From Rubellimicrobium thermophilum DSM 16684 (GTDB taxonomy: Bacteria > Pseudomonadota > Alphaproteobacteria > Rhodobacterales > Rhodobacteraceae), in contig NZ_KE557320.1 in NCBI RefSeq assembly GCF_000442315.1, positions 1,165,217 to 1,229,216 on the forward strand: a DNA stretch of 64,000 bases, written 5' to 3'. This document shows, piece after piece, positions 45,837-55,333 of the stretch. The position numbers and the translations under genes were made by a program. The stretch's first letter is position 1, and every line of letters begins with the position of its first letter. The notes beneath the pieces are model-generated. The model saw nothing but the letters and a program-made list of their open reading frames with translations, was not told the DNA's origin and made no database searches.

Positions 45837-47815
45837 ACCGGTTCCGCCGCAAGACTCCTGCCGGACGCGCCGGCACCTCCAAGGCACCCGAAGCCTTCGA
45901 CATCTCGCGCCGGATGACGCGCCGTGCAGCCCTGCTGGGGACCGTGCAGCTTGGCGTGGCGGGTGTGATCGGCTGGCGGATGAAGCAGCTCCAGATCGAT
46001 CAGGCCGACCAGTTCCGCCTGCTGGCCGAGGAAAACCGCATCAACATGCGCCTGATCCCGCCGGCACGGGGCCTGATCTTCGACCGCAGCGGTGTGCCCC
46101 TGGCCGTCAACGAACCGATCTACCGGATCGTCATCGTGCGCGAAGCCGCAGGCGAGCCCGAGGAGGCGCTGGCCCGGCTGTCGGCAGTCCTGCCGCTCGA
46201 CCGGGAGACGATCGACCGCGTGATCGAGGAGATGCGGCGCACCGCCTCCTTCGTGCCGGTCACGGTGCGCGACCGCGTCTCCTGGGACGATGTGGCGCGC
46301 GTCACCGCCAACGCCCCCGCCCTGCCGGGCATCACCGCGGAAGTGGGCCTGTCGCGCCATTATCCCAATGGCGCGGATACCGCCCATGTCGTGGGCTATG
46401 TGGGCCCCGTGTCGGAACACGACCTGAGCCAGATGGAAAAACCCCGACCCGCTGTTCCGAATCCCCAAATTCCCCATCGGCAAGACCGGGGTCGAGGCCA
46501 AGCTGGAGGACACGCTGCGCGGCCAGGCCGGCACGATGCGCATCGAGGTCAATGCGCTGGGTCGCGTGATGCGCGAGCTCGACCGCGTCGAGGGGATCAA
46601 GGGACGCGATGTCCAGCTCACGCTCGATGCGCAGCTTCAGGCCTATGTCGAGGCCCGCATCGAAGGCGAGAGCGCGGCCGTGGTGGTCATGGATTGCGCC
46701 ACCGGCGACCTTCTTGCGGTGGGGAATGCGCCGTCCTTCGACCCCAACCTGTTCGTGCGCGGCATCTCGGTCGCCGACTGGACCGCCCTCAACGAGAACC
46801 GCTACCGCCCGCTGGCCAACAAGGTGGTGCAGGATGCCTATCCGCCGGGATCCACCTTCAAGATGATCGTCGCCCTGGCCGCGCTCGAGGCCGGGGTCAT
46901 CCAGCCCGAGGACACGGTCTATTGCCCGGGCTTCGTGACCGTCTCGGGAACGCGCTTCCACTGCTGGCGCTCGGGCGGACATGGCAATGTCAACCTGCAT
47001 GACAGCCTCAAGGTGTCCTGCGACGTCTACTATTACGAGATCGGCCAGCGTGTCGGCATCGATGCCATCGCGGCCATGGCCCGGCGGCTGGGCCTCGGGG
47101 TCCGTCATGACGTGCCGATGTCGGCCATCGCCGAGGGCATCGCCCCCGATCGCGACTGGAAACGGGCCCGCTATGGCGAAGACTGGCGCATCGGCGACAC
47201 GGTCAATGCCTCGATCGGACAGGGCTATGTTCTGGCGACGCCGCTTCAACTGGCGGTGATGGCGGCGCGGCTGGCCACGGGACGGGCGGTGAGCCCCCGC
47301 CTGGTCAAGACCATCGCGGGGTGGAACAGCCCCCCGGCACCGGAGAGCCGCTGGGACTCAACGAGAACTGGCTGCGACGCATCCGCGCCTCGATGCATGA
47401 TGTGGTCAATCACCAGCGCGGCACGGCCTTCGCCAACCGCATCATCGCCCCCGGCATGCAGATGGCCGGCAAGACCGGCACCAGTCAGGTGCGCCGCATC
47501 ACCCCCGAGGAGCGCGCAAGAGGCGTCACATCGAATGCCGATCTGCCCTGGGAGCGGCGCGACCATGCGCTGTGGGTCAATTTCGCCCCCTATGACAATC
47601 CGCGTTTTGCCGTCTCGGTCGTCGTCGAGCATGGCGGTGGCGGCGGGGCCGTGGCCGCCCCCATCGGGCGGGACGTGACGCTGCAGGCGCTCTACGGGGG
47701 CTTTCCCCCGCTCGAGGCCTATCCCGAGAACAAGCGGGCCGAAGCCGAGGAGCGGCAGGCCCGCATCCGCGCCCGGATGGCCGGTCGCCCGCTGCCCTCT
47801 CGCGAGCGGGCCTGA
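45833..47815 (+). CDS. mrdA: Penicillin-binding protein 2, elongation transpeptidase (two frameshifts as sequenced)
   Basis: ATG 45833 overlaps the mreD stop. After a membrane anchor (RAALLGTVQLGVAGVIGWRM) comes the pedestal domain (NRINMRLIPPARGLIFDRSG) and the transpeptidase. Active-site motifs are S-x-x-K in YPPGSTFKMI, S-x-D in SLKVSCDVYYYE, and K-T-G in MAGKTGTSQV. Frame breaks are at AAAAA 46437-46441 (one A too many: QMENPDPLFRIPKFPIGK) and GGGG 47318-47321 (one G missing: TIAGVEQPPGTGEPLGL). Corrected length is 660 residues. It crosslinks lateral-wall peptidoglycan with RodA as glycan polymerase. Confidence 0.95.
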
Positions 47816-47836
47816 AAAGGGGGAGATGCAAGGCCG

Positions 47837-48982
47837 ATGGGCATGAGCTTTCTCGAATATCAGGTCCGATGGGTGCCCACGGGGCCGCGCAAGCTGCTCT
47901 ATCTCAACTGGCCGCTCATCCTCCTTGTCACGGCACCGTCCTGCATGGGTTTTCTCATGCTCTATTCGCTGGCGGGCGGATCGATGGAGCCCTGGGCCGG
48001 CGAACAGATGAGCCGATTCGCCCTGGGTTTCGTGGCCATGATCGTTGTGGCGATGGTGCCCATCGCGGTGTGGAAGCGGCTTGCCCTGCCTATCTATCTG
48101 ATCTCGATCGGCCTTCTGATCCTGGTGGAGATCATGGGCGATGTCGGCATGGGGGCGCAGCGCTGGCTCGTCATCGGGCCGATCCGCGTGCAACCCTCGG
48201 AGATCGCCAAGATCGGCCTCGTGCTGGCGCTTGCGGCCTATTACGACTGGATCCCGGCGCGGCGGGTGTCCCATCCGCTCTGGATGCTGCCCCCCCTGGT
48301 GATGATCGCGCTGCCTGTGGGACTTGTGCTGATGCAGCCCAATCTGGGCACGGCGATGCTGATCCTGGGCGCAGGCGGCATCCTGATGTTCTGCGCCGGC
48401 GTCCATTGGGGCTATTTCGCCACCGTGGCGGCGGGAATCGTTGGCACGATCCTGGCCGTCTTCGAGAGCCGCGGCACGCCGTGGCAGCTTCTCCACGACT
48501 ACCAGTTCCGCCGCATCGACACCTTCTTCGATCCCTCGCAGGATCCGCTCGGAGCAGGCTACAATATCACGCAGGCGAAGATCGCGCTGGGATCAGGGGG
48601 GCTGACAGGCAAGGGATTCATGCAGGGCACCCAGTCGCGCCTCAACTTTCTCCCCGAGAAGCAGACGGACTTCATCCTCAACACCCTGGCCGAGGAGTTC
48701 GGCTTCGTCGGCTCCTTCACCCTGCTCGTGATCTATGTGCTGATGCTGGCCTTCCTGCTGGCCGCCGCGATGCAGTGCCGGGACCGCTTCTCCTCGCTGC
48801 TGATCCTCGGGGTCGGGGCGACGGTGTTCCTGCTCTTCTCGGTCAACATGCTGATGGTCATGGGGCTGGCGCCGGTCGTCGGCGTGCCCCTGCCCTTCGT
48901 GAGCTATGGCGGATCCTCCCTCCTCGTCCTTCTCGGGGCCTTCGGCCTCGTGCAGAGCGCCCATGTCCACCGCCCCCGCTGA
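47837..48982 (+). CDS. rodA: Rod shape-determining protein RodA (SEDS peptidoglycan glycosyltransferase)
   Basis: A 381-residue SEDS-family membrane protein from ATG 47837, about 10 helices. Family motifs are GAQRWLVIGPIRVQPSEIAKIG, LMQPNLGTAMLILGAG, FFDPSQDPLGAGYNITQAKIALGSGGLTGKGF, LNFLPEKQTDFILNTLAEEFGF and VGVPLPFVSYGGSSLLVLL. It polymerises lipid II in the elongasome with PBP2. The gene is intact. The GhrA-like gene overlaps its last 20 bases, so the dehydrogenase is read from the same message. Confidence 0.96.
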   Translation: MGMSFLEYQVRWVPTGPRKLLYLNWPLILLVTAPSCMGFLMLYSLAGGSMEPWAGEQMSRFALGFVAMIVVAMVPIAVWKRLALPIYLISIGLLILVEIMGDVGMGAQRWLVIGPIRVQPSEIAKIGLVLALAAYYDWIPARRVSHPLWMLPPLVMIALPVGLVLMQPNLGTAMLILGAGGILMFCAGVHWGYFATVAAGIVGTILAVFESRGTPWQLLHDYQFRRIDTFFDPSQDPLGAGYNITQAKIALGSGGLTGKGFMQGTQSRLNFLPEKQTDFILNTLAEEFGFVGSFTLLVIYVLMLAFLLAAAMQCRDRFSSLLILGVGATVFLLFSVNMLMVMGLAPVVGVPLPFVSYGGSSLLVLLGAFGLVQSAHVHRPR

Positions 48983-49936
48983 CCCCTTCGGCCCGCGGGT
49001 GCGCCCCGTGCGCGTGCTGTTCGCCGCACCGGACCGGCTGTGGGATGCCTATCGGGACCTGCTGCCCCGCGCCCTGGCCGAGGCCGGCGTCCTGGCCACC
49101 GTGGAGCGCGAGATCGACCCCGCCGAAGTGGACTGGATCGTCCATGCACCGGGCGGCCCGGTCACCGACTTTTCGCCCTATACCCGCGCCAAGGCCGTGC
49201 TGAGCCTCTGGGCCGGCGTGGAAGGGATCATCACCAATCCGACGCTGACCCAACCCCTGGCCCGCATGGTGGATCCGGGGCTGCGGCAGGGCATGGTGGA
49301 ATGGGTGACGGCGCATGTCCTGCGCCATCACCTGAACCTCGACCGTCATATCCGGCGCAGCGAACCGCTCTGGCAACCCGAGCCTCCCCCCCTGGCCCCC
49401 GAACGCCCCGTCACGGTGCTGGGCCTGGGCGAGCTCGGTCTGGCCTGTGCGCTCGCCCTTGCCGGTCTGGGCTTTCCGGTTACGGGCTGGGCGCGCTCTC
49501 CGAAGGAGGAACCGCGCCTGCGCCGCGTCTTCACGGGGCTCGACGGACTGGCCCCGGCCCTTGCGGGGGCGCAGATCGTCGTGCTGCTCACGCCGCTGAC
49601 GCGGCATACCGAGAACCTCATGAATGCCGAGCGGCTGCGGATCCCCGCCCGCGGCTATGCGCTGCTGAACCCCGGCCGGGCGGGCTCATCGACGACGCGG
49701 CGCTGCTGGCCGCGCTGGACGAGGGGGCGGTGGGTCATGCCACGCTCGACGTCTTCCGGCAGGAGCCGCTGCCCCCCGATCATCCCTTCTGGAGCCATCC
49801 GCGCATCACCGTCACCCCGCATGTCGCCGCCGAGACGCGCCCCGAAACAGCCGTGCGCGCCCTGGCCGAGAATGTCCGGCGGGGCGAGGCCGGTCTGCCG
49901 CTGCTCCATCTGGTGGATCGCCGCGCCGGTTACTGA
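48963..49936 (+). CDS. ghrA: Glyoxylate/hydroxypyruvate reductase A-like 2-hydroxyacid dehydrogenase (frameshifted as sequenced)
   Basis: ATG 48963 lies inside the end of rodA. The NAD(P)-binding motif is VTVLGLGELGLACALALAGLG; GWARSPKEEPRLRRVFTGLDGL follows as in GhrA; the catalytic His is in ITVTPHVAAETRPETA. The GGG run 49678-49680 lacks one base. Adding it gives LLNPGRGGLIDDAALLAALD, the R-G-G-x-x-D signature of the family, and 324 residues. It reduces glyoxylate or hydroxypyruvate using NADPH in GhrA relatives. Why it rides on the cell-wall operon is unclear; the overlap suggests chance read-through or shared expression. Confidence 0.88.
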
Positions 49937-49980
49937 GGCCGGCCGGCGGCAGCTGACGGCCCCTTGCCGGCAGGAGACAG

Positions 49981-49995
49981 GAACATTACAAGAAC
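49981..49995. promoter_or_regulatory. LexA/SOS box upstream of the radical-SAM gene
   Basis: GAAC-ATTACAA-GAAC is an exact match to the alphaproteobacterial LexA operator GAAC-N7-GAAC (reverse GTTC-N7-GTTC). It ends 3 bases before the ATG at 49999. A second box of the same form precedes the next gene. Confidence 0.8.
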
Positions 49996-49998
49996 ATC

Positions 49999-51219
49999 AT
50001 GGCCCGGACCCTGCATCAGAAGCTCCAGATCCTTGCCGAAGCAGCCCGCCATGATGCCTCCTGCGCCTCCTCGGGCGGGCAGGGACGGGATGCACGGAAG
50101 GGAGAACCGGGCCACACCACGGGCAGCGGGATCTGCCATGCCTTCACCCCGGACGGGCGCTGTATCTCGCTTCTCAAGGTGCTGATGACCAATTTCTGCA
50201 TCTTCGACTGCGCCTACTGCCCCTCGCGCCTCTCGGCCGACACACCCCGCGCGCGTCTTGCGCCCGAGGAGGTCGTGCAGCTGACGATCGAATTCTACCG
50301 GCGCAACATGATCGAAGGGCTGTTCCTGTCATCGGGCATCATCCGTTCGCCCGACGACACGATGCAGGACATGATCCGCATCCTGCGGATCCTGCGGGAG
50401 CGGGAGGGCTTTCGCGGCTATATCCATCTCAAGGTGATTCCCGGTGCCTCCGCCGGTCTGATCGAGGAGGCCGGGCTGCTTGCCGACCGGCTGTCGGTCA
50501 ATGTGGAGCTGCCGACCGAAGCGGGGCTTGCCCGGCTTGCCCCCCGGAAGGATGCGCAGGACATCCGCCGCCAGATGGCCACGATTCGCCTGCGGACAGA
50601 GGCGGCGCAGGAACGATCCCCGACAGGCCGAAGGCCACCGCCCTTCGCCCCCGCAGGGCAGAGCACCCAGGTGATCGTCGGGGCCGACGGCGCGGCGGAT
50701 GCCGAGATCCTGCGCATGAGCGAGCAGCTCTATGCCGGCTACAGGCTGCGGCGCGTCTACTATTCCGCCTATGTCCCCGTTCCCGGCGCATCGGACCGGC
50801 TGCCGCCACGGCCTCCGCCCCTGCTGCGCGAGCACCGGCTCTATCAGGCCGACTGGCTCCTGCGGCATTACGGTTTCACGGCCGAAGAGGTGCTGCCGGC
50901 GGGGGATCTCGATCCCGATCTCGATCCCAAGACGGCCTGGGCGCTGCGCCACCGCCATCTGTTCCCCGTGGATGTCCGCCGCGCCGGACGCGAGATGCTG
51001 TTGCGCGTGCCGGGTTTCGGGACGCGGACCGTGGACCGCATCCTGTCGGCCCGCCGGCATCGGGCCCTCCGCTGGGAGGATCTGCGGCACATGGGCGCGG
51101 TGCTGGGACGGGCCGCCCCCTTCGTGGAGGCGGAGGACTGGCATCCGCGCGGCCTGCTCGAGGCCGAAGGGTTGCGCGACCGCCTCGCCCCGCCGCCGCA
51201 GCAGCTTTCGCTGTTCTGA
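49999..51219 (+). CDS. Putative DNA modification/repair radical-SAM protein (TIGR03916-like)
   Basis: A 406-residue protein from ATG 49999. The radical-SAM cluster motif is CIFDCAYC (Cys67, Cys71, Cys74), within LLKVLMTNFCIFDCAYCPSR. The N terminus carries the family pattern ASCASSGG and GSGICHAFTPDGRCISLLK with extra cysteines. Further blocks are IEGLFLSSGIIRSPDDTMQD and GYIHLKVIPGAS. The C-terminal half contains a helix-hairpin-helix-like DNA-binding segment (LLRVPGFGTRTVDRILSARR). The family is distantly related to spore photoproduct lyase and is genomically paired with DUF4130/UDG proteins, as here. A LexA box lies at the start. The actual lesion or base acted on is unknown. Confidence 0.9.
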   Translation: MARTLHQKLQILAEAARHDASCASSGGQGRDARKGEPGHTTGSGICHAFTPDGRCISLLKVLMTNFCIFDCAYCPSRLSADTPRARLAPEEVVQLTIEFYRRNMIEGLFLSSGIIRSPDDTMQDMIRILRILREREGFRGYIHLKVIPGASAGLIEEAGLLADRLSVNVELPTEAGLARLAPRKDAQDIRRQMATIRLRTEAAQERSPTGRRPPPFAPAGQSTQVIVGADGAADAEILRMSEQLYAGYRLRRVYYSAYVPVPGASDRLPPRPPPLLREHRLYQADWLLRHYGFTAEEVLPAGDLDPDLDPKTAWALRHRHLFPVDVRRAGREMLLRVPGFGTRTVDRILSARRHRALRWEDLRHMGAVLGRAAPFVEAEDWHPRGLLEAEGLRDRLAPPPQQLSLF

Positions 51220-51242
51220 CGGGCTTTCCTGTCGGAGGCTCG

Positions 51243-51257
51243 GAACATTTCATGAAC
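51243..51257. promoter_or_regulatory. LexA/SOS box upstream of the UdgX-like gene
   Basis: GAAC-ATTTCAT-GAAC fits GAAC-N7-GAAC exactly and shares GAACATT...GAACA with the box at 49981. It lies in the 67-bp gap after the radical-SAM stop and 29 bases before ATG 51287, implying an own LexA-controlled promoter. Confidence 0.8.
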
Positions 51258-51286
51258 ACCCCAACGACCCCGGAGCTGCCGATCCG

Positions 51287-52773
51287 ATGCCCCATGTGAT
51301 CCTCCCCCGCATCGGCACCGACCGCGCCTGGCGCGAGGCCGCGCGGGCCTGCCTGGCCGCCCGTCTGGCACCGGAACGGGTGACCTGGTCTCTGGGCGAG
51401 GCCGAAGATCTGCTCTTCGACGACGACGAGGTGCCGCCTGCCCCCCGGCCCGGGACAGTGCGCGCGCCTGCGGCCTTCGTGGAACTGGCGGCCCAGGCCG
51501 TCTGGCACCGGGACCCTGAACGCTTTGCCCGGCTCTACGGTCTTCTGTGGCGGTTGCGGCTTCATCCCCGGCTGATGGACGACCCCGCCGATGCAGCCGT
51601 GGCGCAGCTGATCCGCATGGCACGGGCCGTCCGGCGCGACATCCACAGGCTGCACGCCTTTGTCCGCTTCCGCGAGGTGGGGGACCGCACCGCGCCCCGG
51701 CGCCGTTTTGCCGCCTGGATCGAGCCCCAGCATCTCACGCTGGAACCGGCTGCGCCCTTCTTTGCGCGCCGTTTTGCCGACATGGACTGGCTGATCGCGA
51801 CGCCGGACCTTGTGGCCTGCTTCGAGGACGGGGTGCTGCGCTTCGAGGAGGGGGCATCGCGGCCCGAACTGGCCGAGGACGAGGCCGATGCGCTGTGGCG
51901 GACCTATTTTGCCGCGATCTTCAACCCGGCCCGGGTCAACCGCCGCCGGATGCTGGCCGAGATGCCCCGCCGCTGGTGGGCCCAGATGCCCGAGGCCGCC
52001 GCCATCCCGGACCTGCTGCGCAAGGCCGAAGCCGCAGCCCGCACCATGGCCGAGGCCCCCCCGCGCGAGCCCCCCCTCTATGCCCGCGCCCTCGCCCGCC
52101 GGGCTGAAGCCGCGCCACCCCGCCCCCATCCCCCGGGTCCCGCCTCTGTGCTGGCGGGGGATCTCGCCGCCTGCCGGGCCTGTCCGCTCTGGGAGGGGGC
52201 CACACAGCCTGTCCCCGGCGAAGGGCCGCCCGATGCGCCCCTGATGCTGGTCGGCGAGCAGCCGGAGGACCGGGACGACCTGACCGGAAGACCCTTTGCC
52301 GGGCCGGCGGGGGATCTGCTCCTGCGGCTTCTGGCCGAGGCGGGGATCGACCGCGCGCAGGTCTATCTCACCCATGCCGTGAAGCATTTCAACTACATGA
52401 CAAAGGGCCGCCAGCGCCTTGCCAGGAGCCCCGGCGGGGCCGAGATCGCCGCCTGCCGCCCCTGGCTTCTGCGCGAGCTGGAGCTTGTCAGGCCCCGGCT
52501 GATCGTCGCCCTGGGCGCCACGGCCGCAGCGGCGCTGACGGGGCGGGCCGAGGGAATCCTGCGCCGACGCGGCGGCATCGAAGCCGGGCCGGAGGGCTTG
52601 CCCGTGCTGCTGACGCTGCATCCCGGTCATCTCCTGCGCCTGCCCGATCCCGTCGCCGCCGAAATGGAGACCGAGGCCCTCCGCCGCGACCTGATCACGG
52701 CGCGCCGTCATCTCGAAGGCATGGCGGCCGGGAGCGGGGGGGACGCCGACGCCTCTCCTTCGGCAGAGGCTAA
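51287..52773 (+). CDS. DUF4130 - UdgX-like uracil-DNA glycosylase fusion protein
   Basis: ATG 51287. Residues about 1-250 are DUF4130 (RIGTDRAWREAARACLAARL, RRFAAWIEPQHLTLEPAAPFFARRFADMDW). Residues about 285-480 are a UDG-superfamily domain of the UdgX type: CRACPLWEGATQPVPGEGP, motif A MLVGEQPEDRDDLTGRPFAGPAG, THAVKHFNYM, IAACRPWLLRELELVRP, LTLHPGHLLRLPD. In UdgX the K-R-R-I-H loop supplies a His that bonds covalently to the abasic sugar. The corresponding loop here is KGRQRLARSPG, with Ala379 at the His position. The reading passes beyond TAA 52771-52773; one more base in the seven-G run 52736-52742 would end it there at 495 residues. It is paired with the radical-SAM gene and SOS-controlled. 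Confidence 0.88.
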
Positions 52774-53726
52774 TGCGCCGCGCCGGGCCGGAGGATCCGC
52801 AGCGCCCCGAGGATCGCGAGGCCGAGTGCCAGACCCGCGACCGCCGCAGCCAGAGCCTGGGCGATCCAGCCCAGCGTCAATTCCGCCCAGCCGCCAAGGC
52901 CATGCACCGTCAGTTCCGCCCCGTGGCGTATGCGGTGGATGAGGTCCTCGGGCCCGTGCCAGCCCCATTCGGCCAGGCCATGCAGGACGATCTGCCCGCC
53001 AACCCAGAGCATGGCTACCGTGCCGACAAGGCTCAGGAGCGACAGAAGCGGGGGCATCGCATGGACCAGCCCGCGCCCCAGGGCCCGCCCGACAGCGGTC
53101 CGCGCCCGAAGCGCCAGGGCCGCGCCGGCATCATCCGCCTTCACGATCAGCGCCACCACCCCGTAGACCCCCAGCGTCACGAGGATGCCGACCGCCGCCA
53201 GCACCACCGCCCGCGTCCAGATCGAAGGCGAATCGACCGTGGCCAGCGCGATGGCCATGATCTCGGCCGACAGGATGAAGTCGGTGCGGATTGCGCCCGA
53301 GATCTTCTCCTCCTCGAGTTCCTCCGGCGTCCGGGCGCCCGTCTCGGCCACCGCAGGGTCGTCGTGATGGGGCGCAAGGAGATGCAGCATCTTCTCGGCC
53401 CCCTCGAAGCAGAGATAGGCCCCGCCCAGCACCAGCAGCGGCGTGATCGCCCAGGGGGCAAAGGCCGACAGCAGGAGCGCCGCAGGCAGCAGATAGAGCA
53501 GCTTGTTGCGCAGGCTGCCCAGGGCGATGCGGCCGATGATCGGAAGTTCGCGGGCGGCGGCGAAGCCAACGACATAACGCGGCGTCACCGCCGTGTCGTC
53601 GATGACCACGCCTGCGGCCTTGGTTCCTGCCTTGACCGCCTGCGCCGCGACATCATCCACCGATGCCGCAGCCACCTTGGCGATCGCCGCCACATCGTCG
53701 AGGAGCGCGATGAGCCCCGTTGCCAT
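52770..53726 (-). CDS. DUF808 family inner-membrane protein (YedI-like)
   Basis: A 318-residue membrane protein from ATG 53726 ([20 protein letters not shown]). The cytoplasmic N terminus has [31 protein letters not shown], diagnostic of DUF808. Several helices follow ([94 protein letters not shown]). No function is established for the family. It is convergent with the UdgX-like gene, and the stop codons of the two overlap on opposite strands if the UdgX end at 52773 is right. Confidence 0.88.
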   Translation of the reverse strand: MATGLIALLDDVAAIAKVAAASVDDVAAQAVKAGTKAAGVVIDDTAVTPRYVVGFAAARELPIIGRIALGSLRNKLLYLLPAALLLSAFAPWAITPLLVLGGAYLCFEGAEKMLHLLAPHHDDPAVAETGARTPEELEEEKISGAIRTDFILSAEIMAIALATVDSPSIWTRAVVLAAVGILVTLGVYGVVALIVKADDAGAALALRARTAVGRALGRGLVHAMPPLLSLLSLVGTVAMLWVGGQIVLHGLAEWGWHGPEDLIHRIRHGAELTVHGLGGWAELTLGWIAQALAAAVAGLALGLAILGALRILRPGAAH

Positions 53727-53828
53727 GATGCCGTCCCGTTCTCCCGCCGATCCCCGATCTGCCCCGCCCGGGGGTGACCCGGACGGTGCCATGCCTGCCC
53801 CGCGGCGCCAAGGGCCTGCGGATCCCGG

Positions 53829-54924
53829 TCAGCCGCTGAACAGGAAATGCATCACATCGCCGTCCTGCACCTCGTAGCTGCGGCCCTCGAGGCGGAGCTT
53901 GCCGGCCTCGCGCGCGCCGGCCTCGCCGCCATGGGCCACATAGTCGTCGTAGGCGATGGTCTCGGCGCGGATGAAGCCCTTCTCGAAATCGCCATGGATG
54001 ACCCCGGCTGCCTGAGGGGCCAGCGTGCCGGCGGGAATCGTCCAGGCGCGCGCCTCCTTGGGGCCTGCGGTGAAATAGGTCCGCAACCGCAGCAGCGCAT
54101 AGCCCGCCCGGATCAGCCGGTCGAGCCCCGGCTCCGCAAGACCCATCGTCGCGAGGAACTCTCGCGCCTCCTCGGGGGGAAGCTGGGCGATCTCCTCCTC
54201 GATCCGGGCCGAGATGACGACATGGGCATTGCCTTCGGCCGCGGCCATGGCCGCCACTGCCTCCGAATGCGCATTGCCGGTGGCGGCGTCCTCTTCGGCC
54301 ACGTTGCAGACATAGAGCACCGGCTTGGCCGTCAGGAGCTGGAGCATCCGCCAGGCGCGCGCCTCCTCCGGGGCCACCGGCACCGTGCGGCGGGCGCCCC
54401 TCGGCCAGGGCAGCCTGGGCACGCCGCAGCAGCGCCTCCTGCTCGGTCGCGTCGCGGTCGCCCCCCCGGACCTTGCGGGCGATGTTCTGCAGGCGCCGCT
54501 CCACCGATTCGAGATCGGCCAGCATCAGCTCCGTCTCGATCGTCTGGGCATCGGAGACAGGGTCCACCCGCCCCTCGACATGGGTGATGTCCGGATCCTC
54601 GAAGCAGCGCAGCACATGGGCGATGGCATCCACCTCGCGGATATTGGCCAGGAACTGGTTGCCCAGCCCCTCTCCCTTCGAGGCCCCGCGCACCAGACCC
54701 GCGATGTCCACGAAGGTCATCCGCGCCGGGATCACCTGACGGGATTTCGCGATCTCTGCCAGCCGGTCGAGGCGCGGATCGGGCACCGCCACCTCGCCCA
54801 CATTGGGTTCGATGGTGCAGAAGGGAAAATTGGCCGCCTGCGCCGCCGCCGTGCGGGTCAGCGCATTGAAGAGGGTGGACTTGCCGACATTCGGCAGACC
54901 CACGATGCCCATGCGGAAGCCCAT
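53829..54924 (-). CDS. ychF: Redox/translation-associated ATPase YchF (frameshifted as sequenced)
   Basis: Obg-family P-loop protein from ATG 54924: [20 protein letters not shown] (Walker A GLPNVGKS). Next are [40 protein letters not shown] (Walker B/G3) and the NxxE-type specificity region [10 protein letters not shown], which in YchF favours ATP over GTP. The C terminus is the TGS domain ([33 protein letters not shown]). The frame breaks at the CCCC run 54397-54400; removing one base gives [20 protein letters not shown] and 364 residues, the exact family size. YchF binds ribosomes and modulates stress responses. Confidence 0.95.
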
Positions 54925-55011
54925 CGGCCCCTCCCTCCCTGCCCGCGAAAACCGGGGCGGTTCTAGGCGGGGCCCCCGCGGCGCGCAAGGCAGCGGCCGG
55001 AGCGGCCCGCC

Positions 55012-55209
55012 TCAGCGCCGGGCCGCGCGGCGATCCTCCTGCCGCTGCCAGATCAGGATCCAGGCCAGGATCACGAACAGCGGATGCCCCAGCCCCCCGG
55101 ACATCAGGATCGCGGGAAGCCAGATCAGGAAGGTCAGGATGGCCACCACGGGACGACCGGCAAGCAGGATCGAGAGCGGCGGCAGCAGAAGGGCAAGCAC
55201 ATAGTTCAT
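55012..55209 (-). CDS. YqaE/Pmp3 family small membrane protein
   Basis: A 65-residue protein from ATG 55209 (MNYVLALLLPPLSILLAGRP) with a GGGGGGT site. Two hydrophobic helices (VLALLLPPLSILLAG and VAILTFLIWLPAIL) are separated by RPV, and the third hydrophobic part is LFVILAWILIWQ. The P-P-L...G-R pattern fits UPF0057/Pmp3 proteins, which affect membrane potential under stress. A LexA-type box lies 64 bp upstream, between this gene and the divergent VOC gene. Confidence 0.75.
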   Translation of the reverse strand: MNYVLALLLPPLSILLAGRPVVAILTFLIWLPAILMSGGLGHPLFVILAWILIWQRQEDRRAARR

Positions 55210-55272
55210 GACCCCCCATATGGGGCGCCACGGCGGCAATACCAGACCCGCGGGCCCGGCGATTCCCCTTTG

Positions 55273-55287
55273 GAACAAATGACGAAC
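55273..55287. promoter_or_regulatory. Candidate third LexA/SOS box, between yqaE-like and VOC genes
   Basis: GAAC-AAATGAC-GAAC matches GAAC-N7-GAAC and, like the other two boxes, reads GAACA on both sides. It lies 63 bp upstream of the YqaE-like start and 46 bp upstream of the VOC start (ATG 55334). It could control either. The context is less obviously DNA repair than for the other two. Confidence 0.55.
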
Positions 55288-55333
55288 ATGCTACCCTGTC
55301 CGGGCAGGCCGATTCGCGCCTCCGGAGACCGCC

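Noticed and set aside
44333..47815. mreC and mrdA as pseudogenes or as programmed frameshift genes
   Set aside because: Both are expected to be needed for rod growth, the indels are at simple runs, and no slippery heptamer or downstream structure is shared; sequencing error is simpler.
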